Source: Argentina anserina (taxonomy: Eukaryota; Streptophyta; Magnoliopsida; Rosales; Rosaceae). Taken from it: a stretch of DNA of 64,000 nt. The stretch is taken from assembly GCF_933775445.1 (NCBI RefSeq), contig NC_065877.1, positions 4,526,001-4,590,000 on the forward strand, written 5' to 3'. Made by a program: the position numbers and the translations under genes. Shown in pieces: positions 39,076-51,251 of this stretch (position 1 is its first letter; every line of letters starts with the position of its first letter). Below the pieces are notes generated by a model. It worked only from the letters and a program-made list of their open reading frames with translations, was not told the origin of the DNA and ran no database searches.

Positions 39076-39247
39076 ATTTGACCTCATAACCTCTGGTAAT
39101 TTCGCACAAAATATCAGAGTGCAAAGAGCCGCCATAAATAAATATATAATACTAGAAAGTAACGGATAAGAAAGCATCAACGCGGGTGGGAGTGGGGGTG
39201 ACGCACGACACGGTGAAAACGGTGTTTGGTCTCTCTCTCAGTCTCAC

Positions 39248-39255
39248 TATAAAAA
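39248..39255 (+). promoter_or_regulatory. TATA box of the E2 enzyme gene
   Basis: TATAAAAA stands about 350 bp before the start codon at 39596, in front of a plausible leader with a 5'UTR intron (donor about 39411, acceptor about 39530). The spacing is suitable for a leader of about 150 bases after splicing. Confidence 0.6.
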
Positions 39256-39595
39256 GCGCACAAGAGGGTTCGTCTCAAAGTCTCCGAGTTTTGGGTGAAA
39301 AAATCCCGGGGGGTCTTAACAATCGGTGATAGCGGAATACCTCTAGGGAGGCGGATCTACTTGAACCCCGTTTTCCCCTTCGCCTTCCCGCCATTCCCGT
39401 CCGATCTCAGGTCTCTCTACTTTCTTTACGTCTCAAACTCTGTCTCTTTTTCCCTTCTTTTTCTGTTCAAGAAATTGTGTTTGTTTTATGTATGAGCTTT
39501 GATCTGAACATCCTGGTGGGTGATTACAGCTTTGCAGGGTCTGGTGCTGTTTGGGAGCTTTGTAAGTTAAATAATAAGATACAAGTTTCGTCATC

Positions 39596-40920
<1,325 letters not shown>

Positions 40921-41640
40921 TGATGTATTTCCCATGTTAAGGATTTGTACTTTGGGGGTGGCAAGGTTTTAAGGGTGTTGATTAATATGTGGGATGAAAG
41001 ATCTTTGTTCTTCCTATGTTTTGTTATATTACCAAAGATACGATGGAATGTAATTCAGGTGTCACCAGAACTTGATGTTCCTTCCGGCTTGATCAGTAAT
41101 CTATCATTTGTGGTTTGTTTATTCTTGATCCCCATCCAATGAAGAATTACTGTTGTTTTATTTACCTATTCTTGTCAGTTTGAAATCAAAATGAAAATGT
41201 TCTTATTTTTATCGTCTAATATAACTGCAAAATTGTTAGACTACGAACATTTTACAGTTGCATACAATAATTTGAGACCCTTGATCTCACAATTAGATAA
41301 ATGTCATAGGCTGGTATCATGAAAGAGAAAAGGAAATTACCACTAGGTCTTTGCAAGCAGATGCACAAAGGGCTCCTTTTGCATTCACCAGTAGCTCAAC
41401 GTTGTTATTCGGACACATTTTTCTTCGTGCAAATTAGTCTGGTCGATCTGTTAAATTATGCAACTAAATTACATACATGGACAAATCAATGATAAAGTTC
41501 TCGTCAGCACTCCAAATCTATCAAAACTCAAAAGAAAGAGCGGAGGATGAATTAGTGGATTGGTTGCGTTTAAGAGGAGGTTTAGTGGATTTCAATATCT
41601 CGGATACGGCGGGCGCGGTTAATCCTTGCAAAGGTGATCC
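40921..41640. other. Intergenic, 3' flank of the E2 gene
   Basis: This holds the 3' untranslated region of the E2 gene and spacer. At 41477-41640 one frame (EDELVDWLRLRGGLVDFNIS and following) looks coding-like but is short and matches nothing I recognise. It ends at the insertion point of the next element. Confidence 0.4.
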
Positions 41641-41657
41641 ATTACCATGCCAAGGTT

Positions 41658-42953
41658 TTTTTTTTTGGTCGAAATTACCGAAAATTATTCGGTACACTGC
41701 CCGTGAATATACAGGGGTCATGTGAACCGTTGGATTTAACAGGTGGACAACACTGTAGATCGATGGGGGCTGACGCGCTTGAGCCTCCTTAGTGTGGCAA
41801 GTCGAGGTTAGCAGAGCCATTCCCACAAACCAACCACCCTAGTAATATTCACATGCTTAGGCCCCAAGCCCCCCTGATCCATTTGATGCCGTAGAGTCAA
41901 CTTTATCATTCTCTGTAAACGGCTGCTTCGTCTCCTTCTGCTTCTTCTACGGCTGAGTTGGCCTCTTCTCCTGCTGTTGCGGAGTTTCCTTGATGCTACA
42001 ATGTATTTTTGTATTATAGATTAAGTTCGAAACAAAAACCTCGGGGAAAAATGTTATTGAGTTATCAAATGAATCCTCTTTTCCAAAAATATTTTAAGTT
42101 CAATCCTTTTTTTTTTTGCCTCGGAAGTTCCAGTTCCATTCGACACGGTCGCCTTTGGCGCGGGTTCCTGAGTCTGCAGATGCCTCAGAATCGGATTCCC
42201 AGATCGTAAGCTTTAAACATCCTACCGTACTTATGGAATTTATGTAGTTGTTCTTTCCGGCCGGGTCTAAGACCGCAGGGGCAGTCAGTTGCCAGATCCA
42301 GATGCAGATCGAATTGGACCCGTTCCAGACCCTGTTGGCATTGGGAAAAAAAACCACCAAGTAGCAAGGTTTTCTGGTTCTATGGTTTTTTTCTTAGTGG
42401 GTCGGGTTAAAATCGTTCTTCCTTTTATTCTTAATTCTGGCAGCATGGATGGGTGGGCAGCAGAGAGCTTCATATGTCTCAACTCTCAACCATGATATCG
42501 ACGAATTTGTAGGCAGAGCAACTAGAAGGTGAGGTTGAATTCGTAGAGCAATTACGACAATGAATGGCGGCGGAGGGGGGGGGGACGATGAGGAAGAGTG
42601 GCAGTGATTATGCAAAGAGATTTGAGGGATTGAGTATGTGGGTTTCGGTCAGTGATTTGGGGATGGATACTTGAGGATGGAAGAAATTTGGTCTTTTGAA
42701 ACGACGAAGGAACAGGAGGAGATAGACGCCATGAGCTCATGATCATGCTAGCCATTTTAGTAGATTTGCAGATAAACGCAGAAAGAGGGAAGAAGATGAG
42801 ATGATTTTCTCTTTTCTTTTTCCTTGTGTAACTTTTTGACAAAAAAGAGCCTCAAACCCCAGTAGCACTAATAGCGTGTGCACACCAACCAAACCCGTGT
42901 ATCCACACACCTCGTATATGGAATAAGCTCTACGAAATTACCATGCCAAGGTT
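41658..42953 (-). mobile_element. Retroposed insert with oligo(A) tail and 17-bp target duplication
   Basis: ATTACCATGCCAAGGTT occurs at 41641-41657 and again at 42937-42953. Directly after the first copy comes a T-run, i.e. an A-tail on the reverse strand, so the ~1.28-kb piece between the copies looks like a reverse-transcribed insertion. Its reverse strand starts (from about 42755) with a peptide MASMIMSSWRLSPPVP... that resembles a plastid transit peptide, followed by coding-like but frame-broken segments (SDSEASADSGTRAKGD near 42170, KETPQQQEKRP near 41960). It is most simply a processed pseudogene of a plastid-targeted protein that I cannot name. Part of the matching could be chance. 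Confidence 0.5.
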
Positions 42954-43031
42954 GGCACTACTTGCCAGGAACACACTCTTTGACCTCCTCGATCAAGGCT
43001 CGAACTTTTTGAAGATTAAAGACGTTTTGCA

Positions 43032-43543
43032 CTGTCGGCCCTGGAGCAAGACAAACTAGGCACTAGTCTGGGGACCCCATTTTTTTGGGGGCCTTAACAA
43101 ATTTTGTTTTGTATGCCTGCAATTTTTTTTTAAAGTTAAGAATATTTTTTTCTTAATTATGTAATATTCACCGATCATATATATCTCTCTTTCTTATTAT
43201 AATTTTTTTCTTCTATCAATTTAAGGTATAAAAAGCCTTCTCACTTAGTTTTTTTTCTCAATCAAAGGCATATAATGTAAGATTTTTGAAGCTCTTTATT
43301 TTGTGTTTTCTATATACTTTTTTGGTATTTTTCCTTCTCTATTTTAGTTAAGATAAATCGTAATTAGTTGAAAATGTAGGACTTCATAGCCATTGATCGA
43401 TATGCATAGAATAATGAATTTGGTTCGTCTTTATTTCAACTTTCAACAATGAACAATAATGTTTATTTTGGTTCTTCGAGCATTTATTTTATGGCCTCAA
43501 TTTTTTTTCGCCTTGAGCCTCCATGCACACAGGGCGGTCCTGA
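43032..43543. mobile_element. Possible hAT-type MITE remnant
   Basis: The left side begins CTGTCGGCCCTGGAGCAAG and the right side, reverse-complemented, begins CAGGACCGCCCTGTGTGCAT. Both continue into T-rich DNA with GAGGCC/GGGGCC motifs. This resembles diverged hAT ends (CAGGGCCGGCCCTG-like). No target-site duplication was identified and the interior is non-coding. Confidence 0.42.
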
Positions 43544-43906
43544 TGTGTTGTATCAGGCTTTGTATACTTAAATGTTGTCTGATATGATATGCAAGAGTAT
43601 TAAGTTGAAGTAGCTCATGTCATAAACCTAAACGTTCATGAAATACACATTGAGAAATATATACATAAAATTAATGATTCATTACCGTTGCACATATTAG
43701 AGTTGTTACAAAGAAAAAGTAATTGAAGTGGCTCATTTGTTCTTCACGTGTTTAGTTTATACAACTCCTGAATTTACCCATTATATCCTCTCGGAATAAT
43801 CATAATCATTAACTAATTAATGAAACTAGCATCACACCACACACAAATGTGGGAAAACTTTTTTTTTTTGAAAATTAACTGTAGAGTGCAGTTATTATAG
43901 AGAGAA

Positions 43907-44981
43907 TTTTTTTTTAAATGAGCGACGATGTGTCATTAATAAGAAATGCTGGAGTACAACATAAACATTATCCACCTGTGATAGGGATTCATCAAATTAA
44001 TCGAACCATGTAAAATAAACCAAACAATGTCTAGCAATTTCAATGTTGTAAATCCTAAACTTGAAATCCAAGAAAGAGCCAAAGAACTGTGAGACAAGGC
44101 TCACTTATTGCTTGGTCAAAATCGACTATGAATCTGTGAAACCAAGCCTCCGGAGCCAACTTATAGGAACCACCCTTAAGAAGGAACCTCTCAAACAGAC
44201 TAAGAACCAAAGATGCAACCACCAGCCGCCACCAGGATCCTACACATGAGCCCAGCAATGATTGGGCCTCTAGAAAAACCACATCACCCTAGACATCTTC
44301 ATCCCAAACCCAAAAACCAACACCAAGATTTGATATGGGCACCTACCAAAGACCAACAACACCCACATTGGCATCGCCATCTCCATTGTTGTCCATGTTC
44401 TAGCACCGATGTCGACAACAAGTGTTGCCACGACTTAAATGGCCAGACATACCCCAATGTTGACCGCCAAACTGACCCACCATTGGATCGAAAAAAAATC
44501 CAGATCGAGCGATCAAAGATCGATGGTTGCCTGAGTCGGGATATCTCACCACCAACTGTCGGTCGCAGCCAGTCCCTAATTGGCAGGAAAACAAAGGACA
44601 AATCCGGCACCCATAGCGGACCTGGATCCCACAACCAGATATGAAACCTTAAATCCGGCAATACCAAACAAGAATCAACACTTGGCCACTTAAGATCCAC
44701 CCCCATTGTTCAAACCAGGCTGTTGTAAGAAGACACTTGGACTCGAGAATGATTTAATTGTGACGTCATAGCTCTCCAAAGAGTTGACGCCAAGAGAACC
44801 CGATACTCGTGGAGAGAGCAGACGGAGAAAATGACCTCGGGAAGGCCAAGAGAGACATCACGATGGAGGTTGGACGTCCGGTGCCGCAACGAGCACAACC
44901 CATATGCTAGGGTTAGTCGCTGCCTGACGAAAGAGAGAGCCAGAGCGTTCGGGTCACTCCACGAAAGTTGAAATCTTTTTG
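43907..44981 (-). mobile_element. Non-LTR retroposon-like insert with A9 tail and 9-bp duplication
   Basis: TAGAGAGAA occurs at 43898-43906 and 44982-44990. The first copy is followed by nine T residues (an A9 tail on the reverse strand). The reverse strand therefore runs from about 44981 to 43907 as one retroposed unit of 1,075 bp, GC-richer than the surroundings. ORFs up to 143 residues exist on both strands but none shows a reverse transcriptase or gag motif, so it is either a truncated LINE, a long SINE-like element or a gene retrocopy. Confidence 0.6.
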
Positions 44982-46139
44982 TAGAGAGAAGTTAGATCTG
45001 CAAAATAACTTCTTTATCCATTTCTTTTTCAAATTTATTTATTATTTATTAACTTGGCTTTTACGACTATATCCTTCATATATTAAAAATTGAATTAATT
45101 AATTATAATCTAGGGTTATTAACATATTTTTACAGGATTTTTGGTTGAAAAAATGTGTTTGGATTATAAGAGTACTAGTCATCAACATACATTATGAGTG
45201 TGAATAACCTCTCATATTTTACGTAGTGGCTTGTAACTTCCCTTTATAATATGAGATATATATATATATATATATTTTTATGTTCTAATTTTGTTATTTA
45301 CTTTTATATCCCTTCATCATTAAATATAATTTTATATTAGCATATAGTGAAATGATATATGTGTAACTTAACAGGCTATTTGATTGACAAAGTAGGTTTG
45401 AGTTATAAGAGTATAGATAAGATTAACTTAAAACACAATTGAAAATTGGGTAGATCATAAAAAAATCACTTTCTAGACCTTTTATTATATAAAGGTCACC
45501 CAAAGATTGAAAATTAGAATTAAGTCAAAGATTTATAATTGTTAAACTGTTGCCCATGAAATATTATGAAATTACGAATCATGCCACTCCTACTAATCGA
45601 AACATCTCTCTCCTCTTGAGCTCTACAGTTCGTCTGGTTCATCACCTCCCGAATCCGCCACCACTTGCACTCCAAATCAACTTCAACCCCGTGACCCCTT
45701 TGCCGTCGTTGAAGCTGGATCTCCTACTTCCCAGTCTACATTTAAGGGCTAGCTCATCGCGAATGAGATCATCCTCGTCAGTGTCATTGATGGAGCTAAA
45801 CCAAGTCTTCAAGATCTTGTCGTCGGAGTTCGGCGCTATCATGGGGTGCCCAGATCAATGAGCTTGGGTTGGGCAATGCTAGGACCGCCTTATCCACCGT
45901 CGATGGCTTAAAGCCTTTGTGGTGTTGCCTCGTTGTCGCTAGGCGATGTTGTATCGTCCTCGCTAGGCGATGCTAGGATACCGAAAATGATATGAAGCAA
46001 CAACCCAAAGATCTCAAGGCGGTGACGATCTGAAGCGGCGGTAGCGATGACTCCCGATGAGGCTAAAGAGAAGAGAGGATGATGATGACGATCAGAATGC
46101 TACATAGAGCAGTTTATGGTGGAGTTATGGGTGCCCATA

Positions 46140-47010
46140 GCATTTTTGGGTGCCCACATCAATTTTGTTCAAATTCAAAATTCCAACCGCTTCACCACCT
46201 ATCACACTACTAGCTACACCACATGTCACACTACTAGCTACACTAAACCATAACACTGAAGAAACTCAAATTCCAACCCCTTCACCACCTATCACACTAC
46301 TAACTACATTAATTTTTTTTTTGTGACCTGTAGTGTGACTTTTAGTGTAACATGTAGTGTAGTTGATTAGTATTCTAGTCACAAAAATAGTGTGACTACT
46401 AGTTTATCACTTTAACCCTAAAAATTTCTAAACCCTTAGGAAACCCTAAAAATTTAGGGTGAGTTTAGGGTTTAGGGTTTAGAGTCCATGGTTTAGCAGA
46501 CCACTTTTTTTTCATACGCTGGTGTGACTACTTGAGTAACCCCTAGTGTGGCTATTGGTGTGCTTACCAGTGTGACATCTTGTGTGACTCCTAGTGTGAC
46601 TACTGGTGTGACAACGTCGATGTTGATATTTGCATTGTATGAGTTAATTTGAGAAGTTCAAGATCACATAATAGTTACAAAGGTTTGTTATTTCTAGTCA
46701 TTCTTCTTCTTCTTCTTGTCACAACATAGTCACACTACTAGATACACATGTAGTCACACTACCATATACAATGACAGTCACAATGTCGTTATTGTAATAA
46801 CCAGTGTGACTATAAGTCTGACTGGTGGTGTGTGACTGCAAGTGTGATTTGTAGTTGACAACATTATAACTACCAATGTGACTCCTAGTGTGACCCATGG
46901 TGTGACAATCACAACGGCAGTCACATTAGTATTTGTAATTCCAATGACACTAATAGTTACAACTGTAGTCACAATGTCCATATTGTAACTACCAGTGTGA
47001 CTAGTAGTAT
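46140..47010. repeat. Degenerate island of GTGTGAC/GTCACAC motifs
   Basis: Motifs of the type TAGTGTGACTACTAGTGTGAC recur many times in both orientations, with irregular spacing and sequence (for example around 46190, 46330, 46550-46615, 46725-46770, 46800-46870, 46880-46915 and 46995). A TTTAGGG triplet run lies at 46463-46483. No ORF uses it. Confidence 0.7.
46463..46483 (+). repeat. Interstitial telomere-like repeat
   Basis: Two exact TTTAGGG units plus a third with one change (TTTAGAG) stand in tandem, preceded by related AATTTAGGG. This is the plant telomere unit, in a non-telomeric setting. Confidence 0.7.
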
Positions 47011-48530
47011 GACACCGAAAAATTTGTAAATCCACGAAATTATATTAAAATTCAAAGGAGATCGGTATAATTGTGCTCTGAATGAAGTGAATAGCTAGAA
47101 TTATGAAACATTGGGCTCCGATTTTGCCAGAAAAACTTGGAGCACCGCCATGTATAGCGGCAGCCCCTTTTGAGGGTTTATGTGTCTTATACGGTGGTCG
47201 ATTTGGAGTGGATATGAAATCAAATGAAAAAGGGAAAAAATAGTTTTCCAACAGTACCAACTACGCTCAAATCTATTGTCGAACGGCAAAATTATGCCAG
47301 ATTAAGAAGAAGAATGCAAAAGAAGAAGAAAAATAGTGAGAAATGACAAAAAAGTAAGAAAAAAAATTTAAAAAGTGATTTTTTTTTGTAATTTTGTTTG
47401 AAATTTGTTGATTTTTTTGTAATTTTTAATTAAATGTGAAAATCATATTTGATTAGATTTTATTATTTAACTTTTTATAATTTAATATTTAATTTGGTAC
47501 CGAACAATAATTTACCCTTAAAAATTTCAATTTCTTTTGAATAAATGAAAGATTTCTTAATCAAAACGATTTTTCAGAGAGGAAAAATAAGTGGAATAAA
47601 TGCTGAATAGCGACATGACATCATATATTCATGTGCAACATGAGGTACAAATAAGGTAGGACAACCTTTTCAAAAAATAAGGTAGGACAACTAGTCAGAG
47701 GCTTCTATGTGTTCCTGAGCTGGAAACGATAATTCATTGTCTCTCTGCAACTGTTGTTGTTTCCTTATTCGTATTTTCATCATCAGGGTCTCCTGGTTTC
47801 TCCTTCCTTATTCGCTTTCTCAGCTCCTCTCTGCATTTCCTTTACATACAAGCGAATTGGCCATCCAATTCAAGCCCAGTTTAGCTTTCTGGGTCAATCA
47901 CGCAATCCCCAAATTGCGTTTGCTGTCGTATGGTGAATTGGTTTGCTCATCAATTATAGTCTTTAGGTAATTTCAGCTCTGTTTCTCAGTGATGTGAATC
48001 AAATTTATATAATAGCATTCTTTGATTTAGAAATGTATAATTTCCTATGATCAAATGCATAGGAAGATGTTTATGTCCAATTTAATTTGGTTGCTTTATC
48101 TTTTCTGGGGTTCAATTGGGGGCTTTCTTGATTGAAATAAGGAGTTGTTGTTCACAATTGATGTCTGATTTGCTGCCATGGATATTGGGGATTCGATTCC
48201 ATTGATAAATTGTAAATTCTTCAGGCTTTGTTTTGTGTAAAAATTCTGATACGTTTGATAGCTATTGATATTTCAAAGGTGAAGGTCAGGGCTGATCAGT
48301 TATCTTAAACTAGAGGTTTATTTTTATGTTGTTAGACCAATTCTGTATGTAAACATGTACCCTGTGTTGAAGGTTGGCTGAAGTGGCCTGATAATTGTAA
48401 AGATATAACATTGATTGTATGATATTTTCTCTGCCTCTCTCCCAACGCTCTTCAGTAACAAAGTTTATGGGTTTTTAACTTGCAGTTGCAGAGTGTCTGG
48501 TGTCTCAGTAGTTTGGTGTTGAACATAAAG

Positions 48531-50199
48531 ATGGGAGCTTGTGCGTCCAAGGTTAGCGTTCGTGCATTCTTGATTCTGTTTTCTTCAAAAGCTTAAAGCG
48601 TCTTATATGTTAATTGATAGTAATATATATCTTCCTCAGCGCAAGTTTGTAGACAAATGTTGGAAAATTAACTGTTTCTATGCCAAAAATTCATGTAAAG
48701 ATGTAGTTAGTACTTCTCTCTGTAGTCTGCAATGAAGAAGTCTATGTTGTTTTTTCGTAATGATGACAATACATCGTGCATACCCCTAAGTGTTTACTTT
48801 TCTTGCCTTGTTTAATCTGACAAGTTATCATGTTGGTGATGCTTGTAGTCTAAAACCAATGATGATGATGAGTCTGAACATGCTGTTGAGTTCACCGGTG
48901 GGAAGGTGAACCTCATCACCACCTTAGAACAGTGGGATCAAAAGTTGGCTGAAGCAAAGACAGATGGAAAAATGGTAAGTTTGAGCACCTTTTGCTTTTC
49001 AAGAGAAATGCATTCTGTTGAATTGTATCGGATAGTTCACTTTCACATTTGTGATATGCTTTGGTGCCCGATATAAGGTTTTCCTTTGTAATGTGTATTT
49101 AATTTAGAATCTGGAAGCCTTGCAACAATATAGTGGTTATCCAACTGTATAGGTTGTCTCATGACCACAACCTGAATGGGATCCTACAAAACGCAGCACC
49201 TTAAAAGAGTCAACTAAAGTGGTCATGACAGAAATTTGTCATTTTCAAAAAGGAAATCAAAGAAATTTGTCTGCTGTAAAATTGAGCAACTTCTGAATTA
49301 AGTTGATGTTAAAGTAAAAGTACCCCATTGCTTTATTCTCAATATGTTCGCACCTCAGACCAATGAGCTAAAGAAATGGAGGAAGATCCATGTAGAGTAC
49401 ATGGATATATAGATCAAAAGACGGCCTACCACATAACAAATCCCTTAATATTAAAGTCCTTTTTTCTTTAAAGATTTTTACGTTTATGACATAAGTAGTA
49501 CTCAACGTACACGTTCCTGCTATAAATACCACTTTGGTTGTTGTAAAGTTCTCTTTTTTGAGTCAATATACAACTATTCTGTATGTACATCTATGTTATG
49601 AAACCTGTCTGATTTATTGTCATATGATGTTGTAGTGTTTCTGATTTTCGTACAAGCTTACCTATACTCAGTAGGCAATTTGAATTTGAATAATCTGTTA
49701 CCTTTGTTTTGTTTTGTTTTGTTTTGTTTTGTTTTGTTTTGTTGCTGCTTATATAAATTGAGATTGATATGTTCCACAGGTGATTGCAAACTTCAGTGCA
49801 ACATGGTGTGGTCCTTGCAAACAGATTGCACCATTATATCGGGAGCTGTCTGAGCAATACACTTCTTTAATGTTCCTTGTGGTCGATGTCGATGAACTTA
49901 CTGTAAGTTGGCAATCAATTTTGTTAATTCAACCAAGTTATGCTATTGATGCTGATGGTCTGATGTGTCAAGTACATTGATGCTGGTTTAGTGCCTATCA
50001 TAACTTTCTACTAGTAGTTGGTTCTTACATTCAGTTTTTCATGGTGCAGGATTTCAGCACCTCATGGGATATCAAAGCCACTCCTACTTTCTTCTTCCTC
50101 CGAGATGGTCAGCAGATCGACAAGCTTGTTGGAGCCAACAAGGTGGAGTTGCAGAAGAAGATAGTTGCCATTGTAGATTCCGCCCCATGTAAGAAATGA
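48531..50199 (+). CDS. Thioredoxin h (TRX h9-like), membrane-anchored type
   Basis: Four exons (48531-48551, 48849-48974, 49780-49902, 50050-50199) give 139 residues. The thioredoxin fold carries the redox site WCGPC (FSATWCGPCKQIAP), the cis-Pro loop (KATPTFFFLRDG) and VDVDEL. The N-terminal extension starts MGACASK: Gly2 is a myristoylation site, and Cys4 could be palmitoylated, as reported for Arabidopsis TRX h9 (At3g08710), which localises to the plasma membrane and moves between cells. It reduces disulphides of target proteins. The first coding exon is only 21 bp and carries just this anchor, so it could be exchanged by alternative first exons. Intron 2 contains a (TTTTG)n microsatellite at 49703-49744. 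The family length is about 140. A 5'UTR intron is likely. Confidence 0.95.
49703..49744 (+). repeat. (TTTTG)n microsatellite in thioredoxin intron 2
   Basis: About eight uninterrupted TTTTG units lie between exons 2 and 3 of the thioredoxin gene, about 35 bp before the acceptor. Confidence 0.93.
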
Positions 50200-51251
50200 T
50201 TATTTCACTGGTCCAGTTTGTTATTCGATGTATCCTTCTACATTTGCTGCAGGTTTATTGACATTAATGTAAAAATTTTCTTGCAAGTTCTTGGATTGTA
50301 AATATGAAACACAGTTGAGTTTTGTTATTGTGAATCCTAAGATCTTTCCTGACAATTTTACTCGTTATTTCAACTTAAATGGTGTCTTTCTTTCGTCTTG
50401 AGACCAAACCGCAATCAGCTTTTCTCGTCTGTCCTGATGGCTTTTCTCTTACAATTGTCCAATTTTATTTGCGTGAACAAATTATTTCTCCAGCCTCTAG
50501 TTGCGGAGTTATTACATAAAATTAGCAATTGAAGCTTCTGAATTGTAAGATGCTAAATTGTAAGATGCTAAACTACAATCACCAGCCATCGAAATTCAAG
50601 AATATTATACAGCAGATTAGGTAAAAGCCGATAACTTTCTTAATCAATCGAGAGAGTTTACTTGGTCTTCAGCCTCAAATGTCAACCTTTAACAAACACG
50701 GAGCCGCGTTAACAAAGTCACAATCATCCCACTAAGGCACGTAGTGCTGTGCCAGCTTAGCCAGTATAGATATTCCTCCACCATTTAGTTCAATCACTAT
50801 TGAAAGCTACAATAATTCCCTAATACTGTCATAATCATACATATCAAAATAGAATCATACCAGAAATAATCAAGGACCCCATCCACATGTTATTCAACCT
50901 TTTGTCTGATATTGAAATGAACTGTTTGAAAATCCTTCATAAGGTTTGGCTGTGAAAGAGAACATGATCTGTAGCACCACCACATGACAAGAACATATGG
51001 GAAGCCAAATCAACAAACCCTCTCTACCAGAACAAGTACATAAACACTCTTCATGTAATTACAAAAACTATAACTAACTTTATCAATTCATATTGAAAAA
51101 CTCCAAAATAAATATTAAAGAATATCACCAAGTAATTGAATGAGATAATGAAGAACAGCAAGCAAGCTTCATTGCATGATTGATTTAGAGGAACCGTATC
51201 ACATTCTCAGATTGTAGTGGCCGGTATGGCATATGCAGAGTCTCTTCAGTC
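50200..51251. other. Intergenic, convergent 3' ends of thioredoxin and FERONIA genes
   Basis: This contains both 3' untranslated regions. A short tandem duplication (GTAAGATGCTAAA/ATTGTAAGATGCTAAACT) is visible near 50544-50575. No gene was found. Confidence 0.5.

Larger units (their letters stand above)
44991..48530. other. Gene-free stretch and leader of the thioredoxin gene
   Basis: There is no supportable gene to about 47.7 kb. It contains an (AT)n run near 45250, GC-richer DNA at 45600-46090, the GTGTGACT-motif island (46140-47010) and A/G-rich low complexity near 47300. From about 47.7 kb it looks like the thioredoxin leader, with a plausible 5'UTR intron from 47967 to about 48485. Confidence 0.5.

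Noticed and set aside
44213..44706. Overlapping 143- and 135-residue ORFs on opposite strands
   Set aside because: Both lie in the retroposon-like unit, overlap each other and show no recognisable motif.
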